A DNA stretch of 64,000 bases. Origin: Oreohelix idahoensis (Eukaryota; Mollusca; Gastropoda; Stylommatophora; Oreohelicidae). This document shows positions 54,706 to 64,000 of the stretch, piece by piece. The notes under the pieces are model-generated. The model did not search any database, was not told the origin of the DNA, and worked only from the letters and a program-made list of their open reading frames with translations. How positions within the stretch are numbered: position 1 is the first letter of the stretch; each line of letters begins with the position of its first letter. The DNA lies in the NCBI GenBank assembly GCA_024509875.1, contig JAMPIV010006376.1, positions 354,001 through 418,000 of the forward strand. Reading direction: 5' to 3'. Both the position numbers and the translations under genes were made by a program.

Positions 54706-55430
54706 AACATACGTAGATTACATAACCTGCTTTGATTGTGGCCTTAAATGCAGATCCGTTAGTATAGACATGCAACCATTCTTTAGGGTAGACATCAGTG
54801 GTTCGTTGTGATGCACTCGTAAGATTGACTGGGTCAGAGTGTTTTATTTGTACTTCAGGTGTTTTTAAGTGAGTATGTGGTGGTAAATTCTGTACTACTT
54901 TCTGTATATCTTACCTTCTATCTGGGAGGTGGTTGGTATCTATCCTGAATTTCATGGAGACTGATTTGTGTTTTATTCTTTGCTTGTGTTCCAAGTTTTT
55001 TACAGGGTGTCTATTTAGTTGGTTTCGGTCCATTCTCTCGCATCTTTCATAAACTTCTAAAGCAGCATTTTTTCCCCCCCCCCCCCCCACGGGGTCCCAC
55101 ATTTGTGTGTATTTCACATGCAGCAGATGGAGTTGGTCTCATAGCTCCATTAATTACTCGCAGGGCATTGTTTTGCGCTCTGTCAAGAGAGTCTAGGTTT
55201 GTCTTGGAGCAGGTTGTAAGCAGTGAGTTGTTGTAATCTATCGCAGAACGGACATATCCAAGGTACAACTCTGAAAGTATCCTTATTCCCCCTGATCTCC
55301 TGGGAAGTGAGATCGGATGCCTAGCTTTTAACTTAGGGCTAAAACATAGAAGATCCCATCTGCAAGTTGCACGCGTTAATAATCCCTCGGCAGTTGGAAA
55401 TCGTAAAGAGTAGGCCATACGTCCGCTGCC
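54706..55430 (-). mobile_element. I-like LINE fragment, RT end to RNase H start
   Basis: On minus: LYLGYVRSAIDYNNSLLTTC, SKTNLDSLDRAQNNALRVIN and GAMRPTPSAACEI (the region after RT in I-like elements), then after a poly-C-associated frame change YERCERMDRNQLNRHPVK, and finally [19 protein letters not shown], the start of RNase H with its first acidic Asp changed to Asn. It is a different subfamily from the LINE at 38127. The C run at 55074-55089 lies inside it. Confidence 0.8.
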
Positions 55431-55856
55431 CTGGTAAAATTTAAAAAAAATTAGGAAACCTATCCATCACAAAAATATTTATAGAATATGTGGTTCCTGT
55501 ATACACACATTGGAATTATTGGCGGTGCTGCGGAGTTCGTCCACTGTGCTGAGATCCATCTTGTGTGATCTACGGGAGGAGATCGGAGCACCGTGTGCAA
55601 TGAAGATAGTCCTTAACACCAAACCAAACCAGTACCCTTCAGCTCCCGAAGAAGCAAGGCTCTCAACAAAAATGTGCCTGGTCTCGTTCTGTGCTATCCC
55701 CCCCAAGATCTTTTCATGTATTCTTTAACCCGTTCATTCCTGTCTCCGGAAACTGGAGCGTGCTGTATGACGCTTGACACAGGCATACAACATATTTAAT
55801 GGATATATATTTATACTCGTATATTCGTATGGCCTACTATATATATATATATATAC
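55431..55856. other. No gene seen
   Basis: Short open frames on both strands (55479-55728) have no recognised motif. A short (AT)n tract precedes the SINE at 55857. Confidence 0.5.
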
Positions 55857-56004
55857 CAACGGGCTGATCACCCGTTTGCCAGTCACTTCGATTACGGAAA
55901 CAACAGCAAATGGATTGATTTGCCGTTGCCCGTTGCCCTAAGACGCCACTAGGCGTAATGGCCACTGACTGCTTTGACGGTCGGTGGCTAAGGACGGAAG
56001 AAGA

Positions 56005-56006
<2 letters not shown>
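55857..56006 (+). mobile_element. LINE-tailed SINE, copy S3
   Basis: Reads ACGGGCTGATCACCCGTTTG, ATTACGGAAACAACAGC, one hairpin module GACGCCACTAGGCGT and the LINE-like tail GCTTTGACGGTCGGTGGCTA AGGACGGAAGAAGAAG, then (AT)n to 56077. It has one module where S1 and S2 have two. Confidence 0.82.

Positions 56007-56077
<71 letters not shown>
56007..56077. repeat. (AT)n microsatellite at SINE tail
   Basis: About 35 AT units following the GAAGAAGAAG end of S3. Confidence 0.96.
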
Positions 56078-56078
<1 letters not shown>

Positions 56079-56225
56079 GTGTGTGTGTAATCTATTGCAG
56101 ATTTTGTTTAGGGATTGTATGCATTTAACGAGTGGATTACTCTGTGTTTTTTATTACGTTTAATTTATTTAAGTTTTGTAGTTACTGTAAACAAGTGAAT
56201 AAAGCAACATTCAGTCAAAAAAAAT

Positions 56226-56375
56226 ATATATATTCCAGGTTTTTATCTGAGAGAGTCACATTGAAGATTCTTATCAATAGTGGCCGCGATCATTGGATGA
56301 TCGTCTTAGTGATAGGAGACAGATATCATAATCTGTGCATATGTTCCAGGTTTTTATCTGAGAGAGTCGCAACAG
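56226..56375 (+). repeat. Dispersed repeat R2, copy 2
   Basis: TTCCAGGTTTTTATCTGAGAGAGTC occurs twice (56233 and 56347) around GCCGCGATCATTGGATGATC and GTCTTAGTGATAGGAGACAG. The same order is at 50785-50910. Confidence 0.65.
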
Positions 56376-56399
56376 AAGCTTCTGATGATTATCACACGC

Positions 56400-56446
56400 A
56401 GCTCGGGCGTTGGCGTAGCTGGCGAGTCCTTTTTAGGGCTTTATGC
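56400..56446 (-). repeat. Minisatellite-associated repeat, inverse copy, left of a LINE
   Basis: Reverse complement matches the end of the 85-bp array and its flank (12430-12475: CTCGCCAGCTACGC). The repeat resumes at 56670 after the LINE. Confidence 0.65.
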
Positions 56447-56665
56447 TAGAAGGAAAACGCAAGAGAGGCCGACCAAAAACAACCTGGCGGAGGACTGTGG
56501 AGGCTGAGATGCAAAGAATGAACCAGAGTTGGGGCACTGTACGAAGGATGGCCGCCGACCGAGCAAGGTGGAATCAATTTGTTGTTGCCCTACAAGACGC
56601 CACTAGGCGTGATGGCCACTGACTGCTTTGACGGTCGGCGGCTAAGGATCAAAGAAGAAGAAGAT
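56447..56665 (+). mobile_element. RTE-like LINE 3' end (family L1c)
   Basis: Nearly identical to 13590-13803: the codons for KRKRGRPKTTWR, MQRMNQSWGTVRRMAADRA and the final coding and tail segment GGCGGCTAAGGATCAAAGAA with GAAGAAGA. It is 219 bases, strongly 5'-truncated, inserted in an inverse copy of the 85-bp minisatellite element. Confidence 0.9.
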
Positions 56666-56669
56666 GTTA

Positions 56670-57345
56670 GGAGATAGATAATGTTAGTCCTTTTCATGAC
56701 TTATTTATCTATCAACGCTGATCGGTTTAGCAGTCAACAGAATTGACTTATTTGGGGGTGGTGGTAAATGTGCTCTGATATAACCAAATAGGTTGAAAGG
56801 AACGCGCCTCGCCAGAAGAAGGCAAAAACTGAAACAAAAACACAAAAAAAAAAAAAAAAAATGAAAAGCTTCTGATAAGAAGCTTAACAGACTACAGTGT
56901 GGAATTAATGTATCACCACTGCAAAATAGCCGGAAAGTAGCATTGCGGCTACCTGTCCAGGTGAATTAATTATCTTGGACATTAGCACGTGATGTATGAA
57001 TGAATCCATGCATAAACGAGAAACAAAAGAATAGGCTGAAAAAAAGAAAACTAAATTAAAAGGCAGAAAAAGATGAAAGACAGAGACATACAAAAATCAA
57101 AAAGAGTACAGGAACAAGGATAATTAAAAATAACATTTAAAAAAATAAATAATAATAGAAAGAAGTGAAAAAGGGAAGGCAAAAGAGAAGTGCAACCATA
57201 ACAATACCCAAAAAAAGAAATAACAGTACACACTTTCTTAATGAAACAAAGAGGAGACGAATTGAAGTAAAAACATTACTCTGGCATGTTACAATCAACA
57301 AGCACTGTCCTTTATACAAATAACTCTTAAAGCGATATCTTATCT
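56670..57345. repeat. Inverse minisatellite-type repeat and R1-like sequence
   Basis: 56670-56735 is the reverse complement of one 85-bp unit, and 56750-56815 of the 11930-12000 flank. From about 56990 a purine-rich stretch and CAAATAACTCTTAAAGC (57319) match R1 in plus orientation, so two repeat pieces lie head to head. No coding sequence. Confidence 0.55.
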
Positions 57346-57355
57346 CTCATCCTAA

Positions 57356-57843
57356 TAGCTAACACATAACTAACACATAACTAATACATAACTAACACAT
57401 AACTAATACATAACTAAACACATAACTAAACACATAACTGACACATAACTGACACATAACTGACACATAACCGACACATAACCGACACGTAACCGACACG
57501 TAACGGACACGTAACTAACACGTAACTAACACGTAACTAACCACATAACTAAACACATAACTAACACATAACTAACACATAACTAAACACATAACTAAAC
57601 ACATAACTAAACACATAACGGACACATAACGGACACATAACGGACACATAACTGACCCATAACTGACCCATAACTGACCCATAACTGACACATAACTGAC
57701 CCATAACTGACCCATAACTGACCCATAATTGACCCATAATTGACCCATAACTGACACATAACTGACACATAACTGACACATAACTGACACATAACTGACA
57801 CATAACTGACACATAACTAACACATAACTAACACATAACTAAC
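57356..57843. repeat. 11-12-bp minisatellite (ACACATAACTR)
   Basis: About 42 units of AACACATAACT with blocks of variants (TAACTG, TAACGG, GACCCATAACT). Long minus-strand frames (57561-57823) reading MCQLCVSYVSV are products of the period and are not genes. Confidence 0.96.
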
Positions 57844-58728
57844 TGTTGTAGTTGTTTATGGTAATGGTGTTGGTCTTCATAACGCGAATGGTAATATTAA
57901 CAAAATGTCAATAAACTGTTCTGTGAAAACGAACTACAACAAGTAGTGTTTAAACTGTTCAATCGATGGTAGTACATAAGTCGGTTTACTGTACATATAG
58001 TTTATTCAACATGGCACATACGAAGGAACGATACGATCATAGTTACAGATTATAGGTACAAAATGTCATACTTTGAAGTTGCTGATCATTCTTAGTGATT
58101 CTTCAAGAATTAAGTCTTATAAACATCCACAACAATCTATTCAGGTTCGAGTTCTGAATCGGCTAACCTCTCTTTACATCCATGCCACGACTTTGGCATT
58201 GAAGCATGTACGGCATTTAAAATATGAAGCATACGAATAAATAAACTGGTTTACACGTAGGTATTATTCCTCTACGGTAATCTAATATGACCACCGACTC
58301 CGTCTGTCCATTCTAGGAAATTACATGCTAAGATGACTTCCCGCTAGACTACAACTGGGAGCGGCCTGATACTTTAGTTTACGGCAATAAATATACAAAT
58401 ATAACCGGGGCGACACTTACATGATCCTTCCATCATTGGCTTCGTCAAGAATACCAATTGAATCAATATAACATACTGGCTTATACAAAACTGCCAGAAA
58501 ATTCCAATAATATATATCTCGGACATAACAAAGTCCGCACTGCCCCGTTCAAAACATGACGTCACAATCCCCAAACTAGGTTACCCGTGCGTCCAAAGCA
58601 ACTCACACTGCATTGTGCACGTCAGTGCGTGAATCAATCGAACGCACAAATAATAAAATATATAAAGACTGGTGCGTACATTTGGCAGGACCGAAGACTA
58701 CCCCCTTAGGTAATAAATGTACGTAACA
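57844..58728 (-). repeat. Presumed 3' LTR of element F (885 bp)
   Basis: On minus it starts TGTTACGTACATTTATTACC directly after a purine tract and ends AACTACAACA at the minisatellite border, giving TGTT...AACA ends. The sister LTR is outside the window, so the borders are inferred from these ends. Confidence 0.65.
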
Positions 58729-58753
58729 GCTCCCTTATCACCTCCCCTTAAAA
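58729..58753 (-). other. Polypurine tract of element F
   Basis: On minus AAGGGGAGGTGATAAGGGAGC precedes the LTR start TGTTACG. Confidence 0.65.
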
Positions 58754-61089
58754 AAATTAATTCTATTAATTTTTTTTTTTTTTTAACTTAGTACCCGAGA
58801 GAGGTGAGTCAAAACTACAACAAGATATATGAAATGCATAAAGTTATATCATATTAAGAAAAGAATATTAAATTGAAATCAATATAACTAAATGACAGTA
58901 TGCATTAAAGCACACATCCACTATCGACCTACTTTGGAACAATGTGGTAATATACGAAGTAAAACAAGTTGAAAAATGAAAATGAAGAAACCATTAAAAA
59001 AAAAGATGATAATAAAATTCAACTAAGTTTTCAAAAAAAATTTGAAACATATGATTTCAAAATGAAAATGAACAGCAACACTGATGATAATCAATGATAA
59101 GAGAATCAATAGAACAGAAAATTTTAAAATACAACATGCAAAATGAAACAAAGCATAATTAAACACTTTAAGAAGCAACACACTTACTATTTTCTAACAC
59201 TAGTATGTTTGACTAGTTATCTAAAAGTGAGATATCATGTAGTGGGATACGTGAATACACGTATTGCGAGACACTAATAAAGTTAGTTGTAAAGACGTTA
59301 TTTCTTACTACACCTGTAGTACACCACTGTAAAGTATCAGTCTGTCTGCTCTGTAAGGAAGAGTGGTGTGTTGTTGAGATCAGGCATGCTCCAGTCTACC
59401 CAGCTGTAAATGGGTAACTCACCCTAGTCCTGAGTTAGGGAAGGCAAAGGCTCCAGGGGAAGCAGGCCCTAAACTTGGTCACTTCAGCCGACGCAGGATG
59501 GTGTATGTATGAAGTAGTAGTGTAGAGTGTGATTACCGCGAATGGTGTACTGTTCGTGTGCTGACCAATATAATCACTCATACACATGTGTCTACAAGGC
59601 ACCAATGCAGACTGCTGGAATCTTAGTTTACTCAATTTATTCAGACGTACACACTGGGACATACGAGTACATCAGGCTTTGTTGACATAACAATTTGTAG
59701 GTATACATAGCAGATCTGAAGTCATGACACATGCAGAAATAATGGGTAGTACATCAAAGTTCAATGTCATGATACATCATCTTATAAAACCACGAAAAGG
59801 GGGTTTCTAGCAGGATTGAGATCTCTCTGTCACTGTCCGATAATAAGATAAATAATCTGTTCTCTTGGCAGTGATCAAAACAGACGATGACCGAAATCCA
59901 ACATGGCTACCTTCCTGAGTTGTCGTTCACTCATTCATAGGAAGAATATCAGCCAAAGTTAATTTACAATGGATATATAAAGGATTTCATGAATGGTTCC
60001 ATGCAGCACTACGGTGATCAGGTTAGTTCACGTAGCCATAACCGCTGCAGGAAAATCTGTCATCTTCGTCGATACAAAACACGACACTAGCATATCGAAG
60101 CACCCAAAAGTCAAGCTAGGCCTAACCGACGAGAGATCATCAAAAATACGAGCTGGGTTTACCTGGAGTCCGAATCATCTATATACTGACATAAGGAGAG
60201 TCTCTAACACAAACTATCGTAGAGACACTATCTCCTCCAGAAGAAAAAACCACTTCGTAAGACATTTTTTCTTGACGAAGGGACCAGCTCTTGAAAAACG
60301 TACCCCGCCATTCTTAGCAGTACATCGGAACTCATCACGACTTGTTAAGACAACTCATACTTCCGCTAACAAGAATCTAGTCCCTCATACCCATCCAAAA
60401 TATACAATATAGGACTGATTCTACTTGTACTAATAATATGTAATACATATGAATTCAGGCCATAAACACAATAAGCAAATTAATATATTTTCTGGCCCTA
60501 AAATTAAGTACAAACGCAAGCGTACTATTCTTGCGCTGGATCGATATCCAGACCGATTACTCCTATAATCAAAAGTGTGAATCAAACATGGATTATCTCG
60601 CTTTTACAATAAACAGCATTTTCATACAGAAATGAATGAATGTCTATATTTTTTCGATATTAAATAGCCATATCGATTTTTGTAATATGTGCGTCAAAAA
60701 TATGCACGCAACAGATTACCACACCCCTCGGGAAAAAAAAAATGGTACTTTTTTTTTTTGAAATACATCTAGGAGCAACATACAATAGGCTCACAACACA
60801 CCAATAACAATGCGCAGATGATAAGCACTTCTCTAAGTATTAATATTTCCAGAGAGGTGTCACCAACGCATACTACAATATTAGCAATGACACAATTTCC
60901 ACATTAGTTTATACATAAATTCCATCTAAGATATCTTAACATCATGATCATCAAAGACGAAAAACATTGAAAAATCAGCGGTGAATAAATATCAATGAAC
61001 CGCTAAGTAGTGTTACAATCAATATATGATATATTACATATGTGTACACATTTCAACATAGAAACAACTGTATCAAAGTTGTATAACAG
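58754..61089 (-). other. 3' noncoding region of element F
   Basis: 2.3 kb between the pol stop and the polypurine tract. I see no env-like or other long frame on minus. The plus-strand frame 59993-60412 (139 codons) has no recognised motif. It could instead contain further insertions that I cannot delimit. Confidence 0.5.
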
Positions 61090-64000
61090 TTATGAATCAT
61101 GTGGGCATCTAGACAAAATATCTGCCATCACATTTTCTGACCCACGGATAGCTCGCACCGAAAAATGAAATGGCTGTAGAGCAATCGCGTATCGCGTTGA
61201 TCTCGCGCTCTTCAGATTTTTACTCTGAATAGCCGTAAGAGCTTTCTGGTCAGTTTCCACAATGAAATGCGCGCCCAGAAGAAATCTTTGCAGTTTAAGG
61301 ATTGACCAAACCATAGCCAATAATTCACGGTCTAGGACCGAGTAATTCTTCTCTGCGGCATTTAATTTCCGAGAAATATACATCACAGGATGCAGAGTTC
61401 CAGAGTACTCTTGCATTAGTGCAGCTCCAATCCCGGTGGATGAAGCGTCACTACGAAGAATAAATGTCTTATCCTTAGAAGGCAATACTAGGATAGGTGA
61501 AGTAGAAAACATAGTTTTAACCTTATCCAAAGAGGATTGACATTCTTGAGTCCAATGGACTACATTAGGAGACCCTTTCTTTAGCAAGGAAGAAAGAGGT
61601 GACATAATGGAGGACAGATTCGGGATGAATCGTCCATAAAATTGTATTAGACCTAAGAGACTTCGTACTTGCTTTTTAGTCTTAGGAATAGAAATGTTAA
61701 GTATCTTACTTGTATTATGGTCTTCTGTTTTTAGGAACCCATGACCAACACGGTGTCCTAAGAAAGATATTTCGCTAAAACCAATACATGCTTTCGATGG
61801 TTTCGCTGTCAGGTTATGCTCGCGTAAGATAGACAATAGTTCATTTATACCATTATAGTGATCGTTCCAAGTATCACTGAAAAGACAGATGTCATCAAGA
61901 TACGCAATGACATCTGAGCGATGAGATAGGATTCGACGCATCATGCGTACAAATGTAGCAGGGGCGTTCATAAGACCGAAAGGCATGAAATTCCATTGGA
62001 ATAGACCCCTAGGCGTCGAAAAAGCAGTAAACGGTTTGGCGTGTTCGGATAGTGGAACTTGCCAATATCCCTTAGACAAATCGAGTTTAGTAAAGAAGTG
62101 AGAATTCGATAGTCTCGTAAGTAGCTCTTCTAGTAAAGGCATAGGTTCAGCATCGAATTTAGTCACTTGATTCAATTTGCGATAATCCACGCAAAGACGT
62201 ATGTTATTGTCTTTTTTCCGTACTATAACCATCGGCGAAGAATATGCTGATGTGGATGGTTCAATAATTTTTAACTCTATCATCTCATCTAACTCTTTCT
62301 CTACCTGTGCTTGAAAATGTATCGGGATAGGATACGGTCTGACTCTTATAGGACTATGGTCAGTAAGAATAATGTCATGTTGAATGACATCCGTTTGACC
62401 AGGAATGTCAGTAAGGACATCCTGAAATTGTTCTAACATAGTAGAAACTTGTTTCTGCTCTCCTGGAGATAATTCTGGAGAAATTGCAACATCTTTCCAT
62501 GATTCATTAGAGTGAAGAGGAATCATTGGAAAAGGTAAATTTACATCCGAGAAACTCGTTTCCTCATCCTGTATTACTGACAGAGATGAGTACTGTCCAT
62601 GTTGGACTGGAAAATCGTCCGTTGCCTGGAAAACAGGTTGTAAATAATCAGGACGTTCATGGAATTCCGTGAGCATGTTGATGTGGAAGGTTTTACGCTT
62701 CCCGTCAATATCGACGATATAGTCAACATCGGAAACCTTTGATATTATATCGTACGGACCTTTCCAAGAAATGAGAAGTCTATTTTCCCTACAAGGTAGC
62801 AAGACAAATGCTTTGTCACCTGGACAAAGTTGACGCAAACATCTCTTTTTATTGGCAAATTCCCTTGCCTTCTGTTTCGCAAATTCAGAAGAAGCAGTTG
62901 CCAATTTGCATGCTTCAATAATCTTGTGTCTAAGTGCGATGACATATTCATAAGAGGATTTTGTGTCATCGACAATATTATCAGCAGTTATAAGATCATG
63001 AAGTAAGGACATAGGACCTCGCGGTTTCGCGCCAAAGACAAGTTCAAAGGGAGAAAATCCTGTATGTTCGTTGGCGACCTCTCTATATGCAAAGAGAGCC
63101 GCGGGTAAAACCCTATCCCAATCCTGAGGATGATCTTCTGTTATCTTACCTAGTAGGTTTTTCAGAGTTCTATTCAAACGTTCCACCATCCCATTGGACA
63201 TAGGATGATAAATACTACTCAGCGATCTCTCTATCTTCAGAGTCGACATTACTTGAGACATGGTATCCGATATGAGTTGGGTACCATGGTCGGATAATAT
63301 TTCTGCTGGAAACCCCAGACGAGAAAATATTAACCAAAGAGCATCTGCGACATCAGCAGTAGTTATGCTCTTTAGAGGAACAGCCTCCGGCCAACGTGTG
63401 CACATATCAACACACGTCAGAATAAATTGGTGTCCTCTAGCAGACTTTATCTTAAATGGACCAATGATGTCTATCGCCATTTTTTGAAATGGCCGAATGG
63501 GAATGTCTGCAGCCTGAATAGGTGCATCATGGCGTGGACCTCTGGATTTAATCTCTTGACATACTTTACAAGATCGACAATAGATTCGTATGTCCTTATT
63601 CACAGCAGGCCAAAAGAAAGATTGAAGAACTCTAGCTTTAGTACGGGAAAAACCCATATGTCCAGCACACTGCGAATCATGAGCGTGCTGTAAAATTTTA
63701 ACTCTCATATTTTTAGGCACAAGGATTTGAGAATGAATGGACTTAGCGGAGTCTTGTACCATACGTACAAGTACGCCATTCTTCATCGTAATCCAAGATT
63801 TACGATTTGTATCCTTATTCGGATCACCTTTTGTTGCCAGAGTAAAGAATTTCTTTAGAGTAGGATCATCTTCCTGCTGTTTGATAAAGGAATCGTGGGA
63901 AATCTCCAAGGGATCATCTTGGATCTGCGCATCATTATCTTCAGAATGTGAAGATTGTGGCATATTAAGAGCTTGAGCCCTAGTGATTACTGCATTAGCA
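61090..64000 (-). CDS. pol: Integrase-RT-RNase H polyprotein (element F), 5' incomplete
   Basis: Open from the window edge to a stop at 61090, about 970 codons. The listed methionine (63963) is internal, because the frame continues upstream as NAVITRAQALN. Order: H2C2 finger (HDSQCAGHMGFSRTK, CRSCKVCQE), integrase with MAIDIIGPF, ILSDHGTQL and SNGMVERLNRTLKN (D, D, E), GPY-like module (ISWKGPYDIISKVSDVDYIV), RT (NNIRLCVDYRKLNQV, FTKLDLSKGYWQVPL, MPFGLMNAPATFVRMM, YLDD), RNase H (RSDASSTGIGAALMQ, DRELLAMVW, ETDQKAL, VMADILSRCP). All key residues are present, so this copy may be active in cDNA synthesis and integration. Gag and protease should lie beyond the right edge. Confidence 0.95.
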   Translation of the reverse strand, partial: ANAVITRAQALNMPQSSHSEDNDAQIQDDPLEISHDSFIKQQEDDPTLKKFFTLATKGDPNKDTNRKSWITMKNGVLVRMVQDSAKSIHSQILVPKNMRVKILQHAHDSQCAGHMGFSRTKARVLQSFFWPAVNKDIRIYCRSCKVCQEIKSRGPRHDAPIQAADIPIRPFQKMAIDIIGPFKIKSARGHQFILTCVDMCTRWPEAVPLKSITTADVADALWLIFSRLGFPAEILSDHGTQLISDTMSQVMSTLKIERSLSSIYHPMSNGMVERLNRTLKNLLGKITEDHPQDWDRVLPAALFAYREVANEHTGFSPFELVFGAKPRGPMSLLHDLITADNIVDDTKSSYEYVIALRHKIIEACKLATASSEFAKQKAREFANKKRCLRQLCPGDKAFVLLPCRENRLLISWKGPYDIISKVSDVDYIVDIDGKRKTFHINMLTEFHERPDYLQPVFQATDDFPVQHGQYSSLSVIQDEETSFSDVNLPFPMIPLHSNESWKDVAISPELSPGEQKQVSTMLEQFQDVLTDIPGQTDVIQHDIILTDHSPIRVRPYPIPIHFQAQVEKELDEMIELKIIEPSTSAYSSPMVIVRKKDNNIRLCVDYRKLNQVTKFDAEPMPLLEELLTRLSNSHFFTKLDLSKGYWQVPLSEHAKPFTAFSTPRGLFQWNFMPFGLMNAPATFVRMMRRILSHRSDVIAYLDDICLFSDTWNDHYNGINELLSILREHNLTAKPSKACIGFSEISFLGHRVGHGFLKTEDHNTSKILNISIPKTKKQVRSLLGLIQFYGRFIPNLSSIMSPLSSLLKKGSPNVVHWTQECQSSLDKVKTMFSTSPILVLPSKDKTFILRSDASSTGIGAALMQEYSGTLHPVMYISRKLNAAEKNYSVLDRELLAMVWSILKLQRFLLGAHFIVETDQKALTAIQSKNLKSARSTRYAIALQPFHFSVRAIRGSENVMADILSRCPHDS

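Larger units (their letters stand above)
57844..64000 (-). mobile_element. LTR element F, second Gmr1-like lineage, 3' part
   Basis: A minus-strand element running off the right edge: pol (61090-64000), a long 3' noncoding region, a polypurine tract and a presumed 3' LTR. Integrase precedes RT as in E, but the proteins differ throughout. RT has a YLDD box, and the LTR is about 0.9 kb rather than 2.4 kb. Confidence 0.88.

Noticed and set aside
57561..57823. Three overlapping minus-strand frames reading MCQLCVSYVSV
   Set aside because: A stop-free product of the 11-base minisatellite.
57356..57843. CRISPR-like array
   Set aside because: No spacers: it is a simple short tandem repeat in an animal genome.
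59993..60412. 139-codon plus-strand frame, considered as an env-like or host gene
   Set aside because: No signal peptide, membrane segment or known motif, and it is antisense within the 3' region of element F.
61100..63960. Plus-strand frames at 63260-63976
   Set aside because: Antisense shadows of the element F polyprotein.

Overview
The window is invertebrate-type, AT-rich, intergenic animal DNA built almost entirely from nested transposable elements. There are no bacterial operons, no rRNA or tRNA genes and no CRISPR array. The only host coding sequence I can recognise is the last exon of a ZFYVE1/DFCP1-like gene (FYVE zinc finger, minus strand), and it has been cut in two by a retrotransposon. 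The element mix (Gmr1-type Ty3/gypsy elements, RTE-like and I-like LINEs, hAT, LINE-tailed SINEs) and the SINE head motif GTCGTAAAAAGTGACTAA suggest a marine invertebrate, perhaps a mollusc. That assignment is inference.

Layout from left to right. 1-4863: 3' part of LTR element A (RT-RNase H and 3' LTR). 4.9-17.1 kb: LINE fragments, an 85-bp minisatellite, a dispersed repeat called R1 here, and a fold-back SINE pair. 17157-25244: complete young LTR element B with TSD atcct, inserted in an R1 copy. 25.2-26.4 kb: the rest of R1, (TA)n tracts and two SINEs. 27855-38126: ZFYVE1-like exon interrupted by LTR element D (27945-37881), whose 3' LTR carries an RTE-like LINE with its own TSD. 38125-49975: I-like LINE (RT then RNase H) interrupted by nearly intact LTR element E (39605-49126, TSD atgat). 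50.8-54.1 kb: a U2-snRNA-headed SINE cluster interrupted by a decayed hAT transposon (50994-53674, TSD gtcataca). 54.1-57.8 kb: LINE and SINE pieces and an 11-12-bp minisatellite. 57844-64000: 3' part of a second, distinct Gmr1-type element, F.

E shows the full gene order Gag - protease - integrase - RT - RNase H, with integrase ahead of RT. This is the unusual order of Gmr1-like Ty3/gypsy elements. F has the same order from integrase onward. A, B and D are relatives of E that have lost integrase. In A and B the integrase core is replaced by the same unrelated segment of about 0.4 kb, and B also lacks protease in frame, so they look like a non-autonomous subfamily moved in trans. In D the integrase region is replaced by a piece of LTR. 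Target-site duplications and intact sister LTRs let the insertion order be read directly.

All positions and matches were read by eye. Family names rest on motifs, not database searches. Boundaries without a TSD are approximate to about 10-30 bases.
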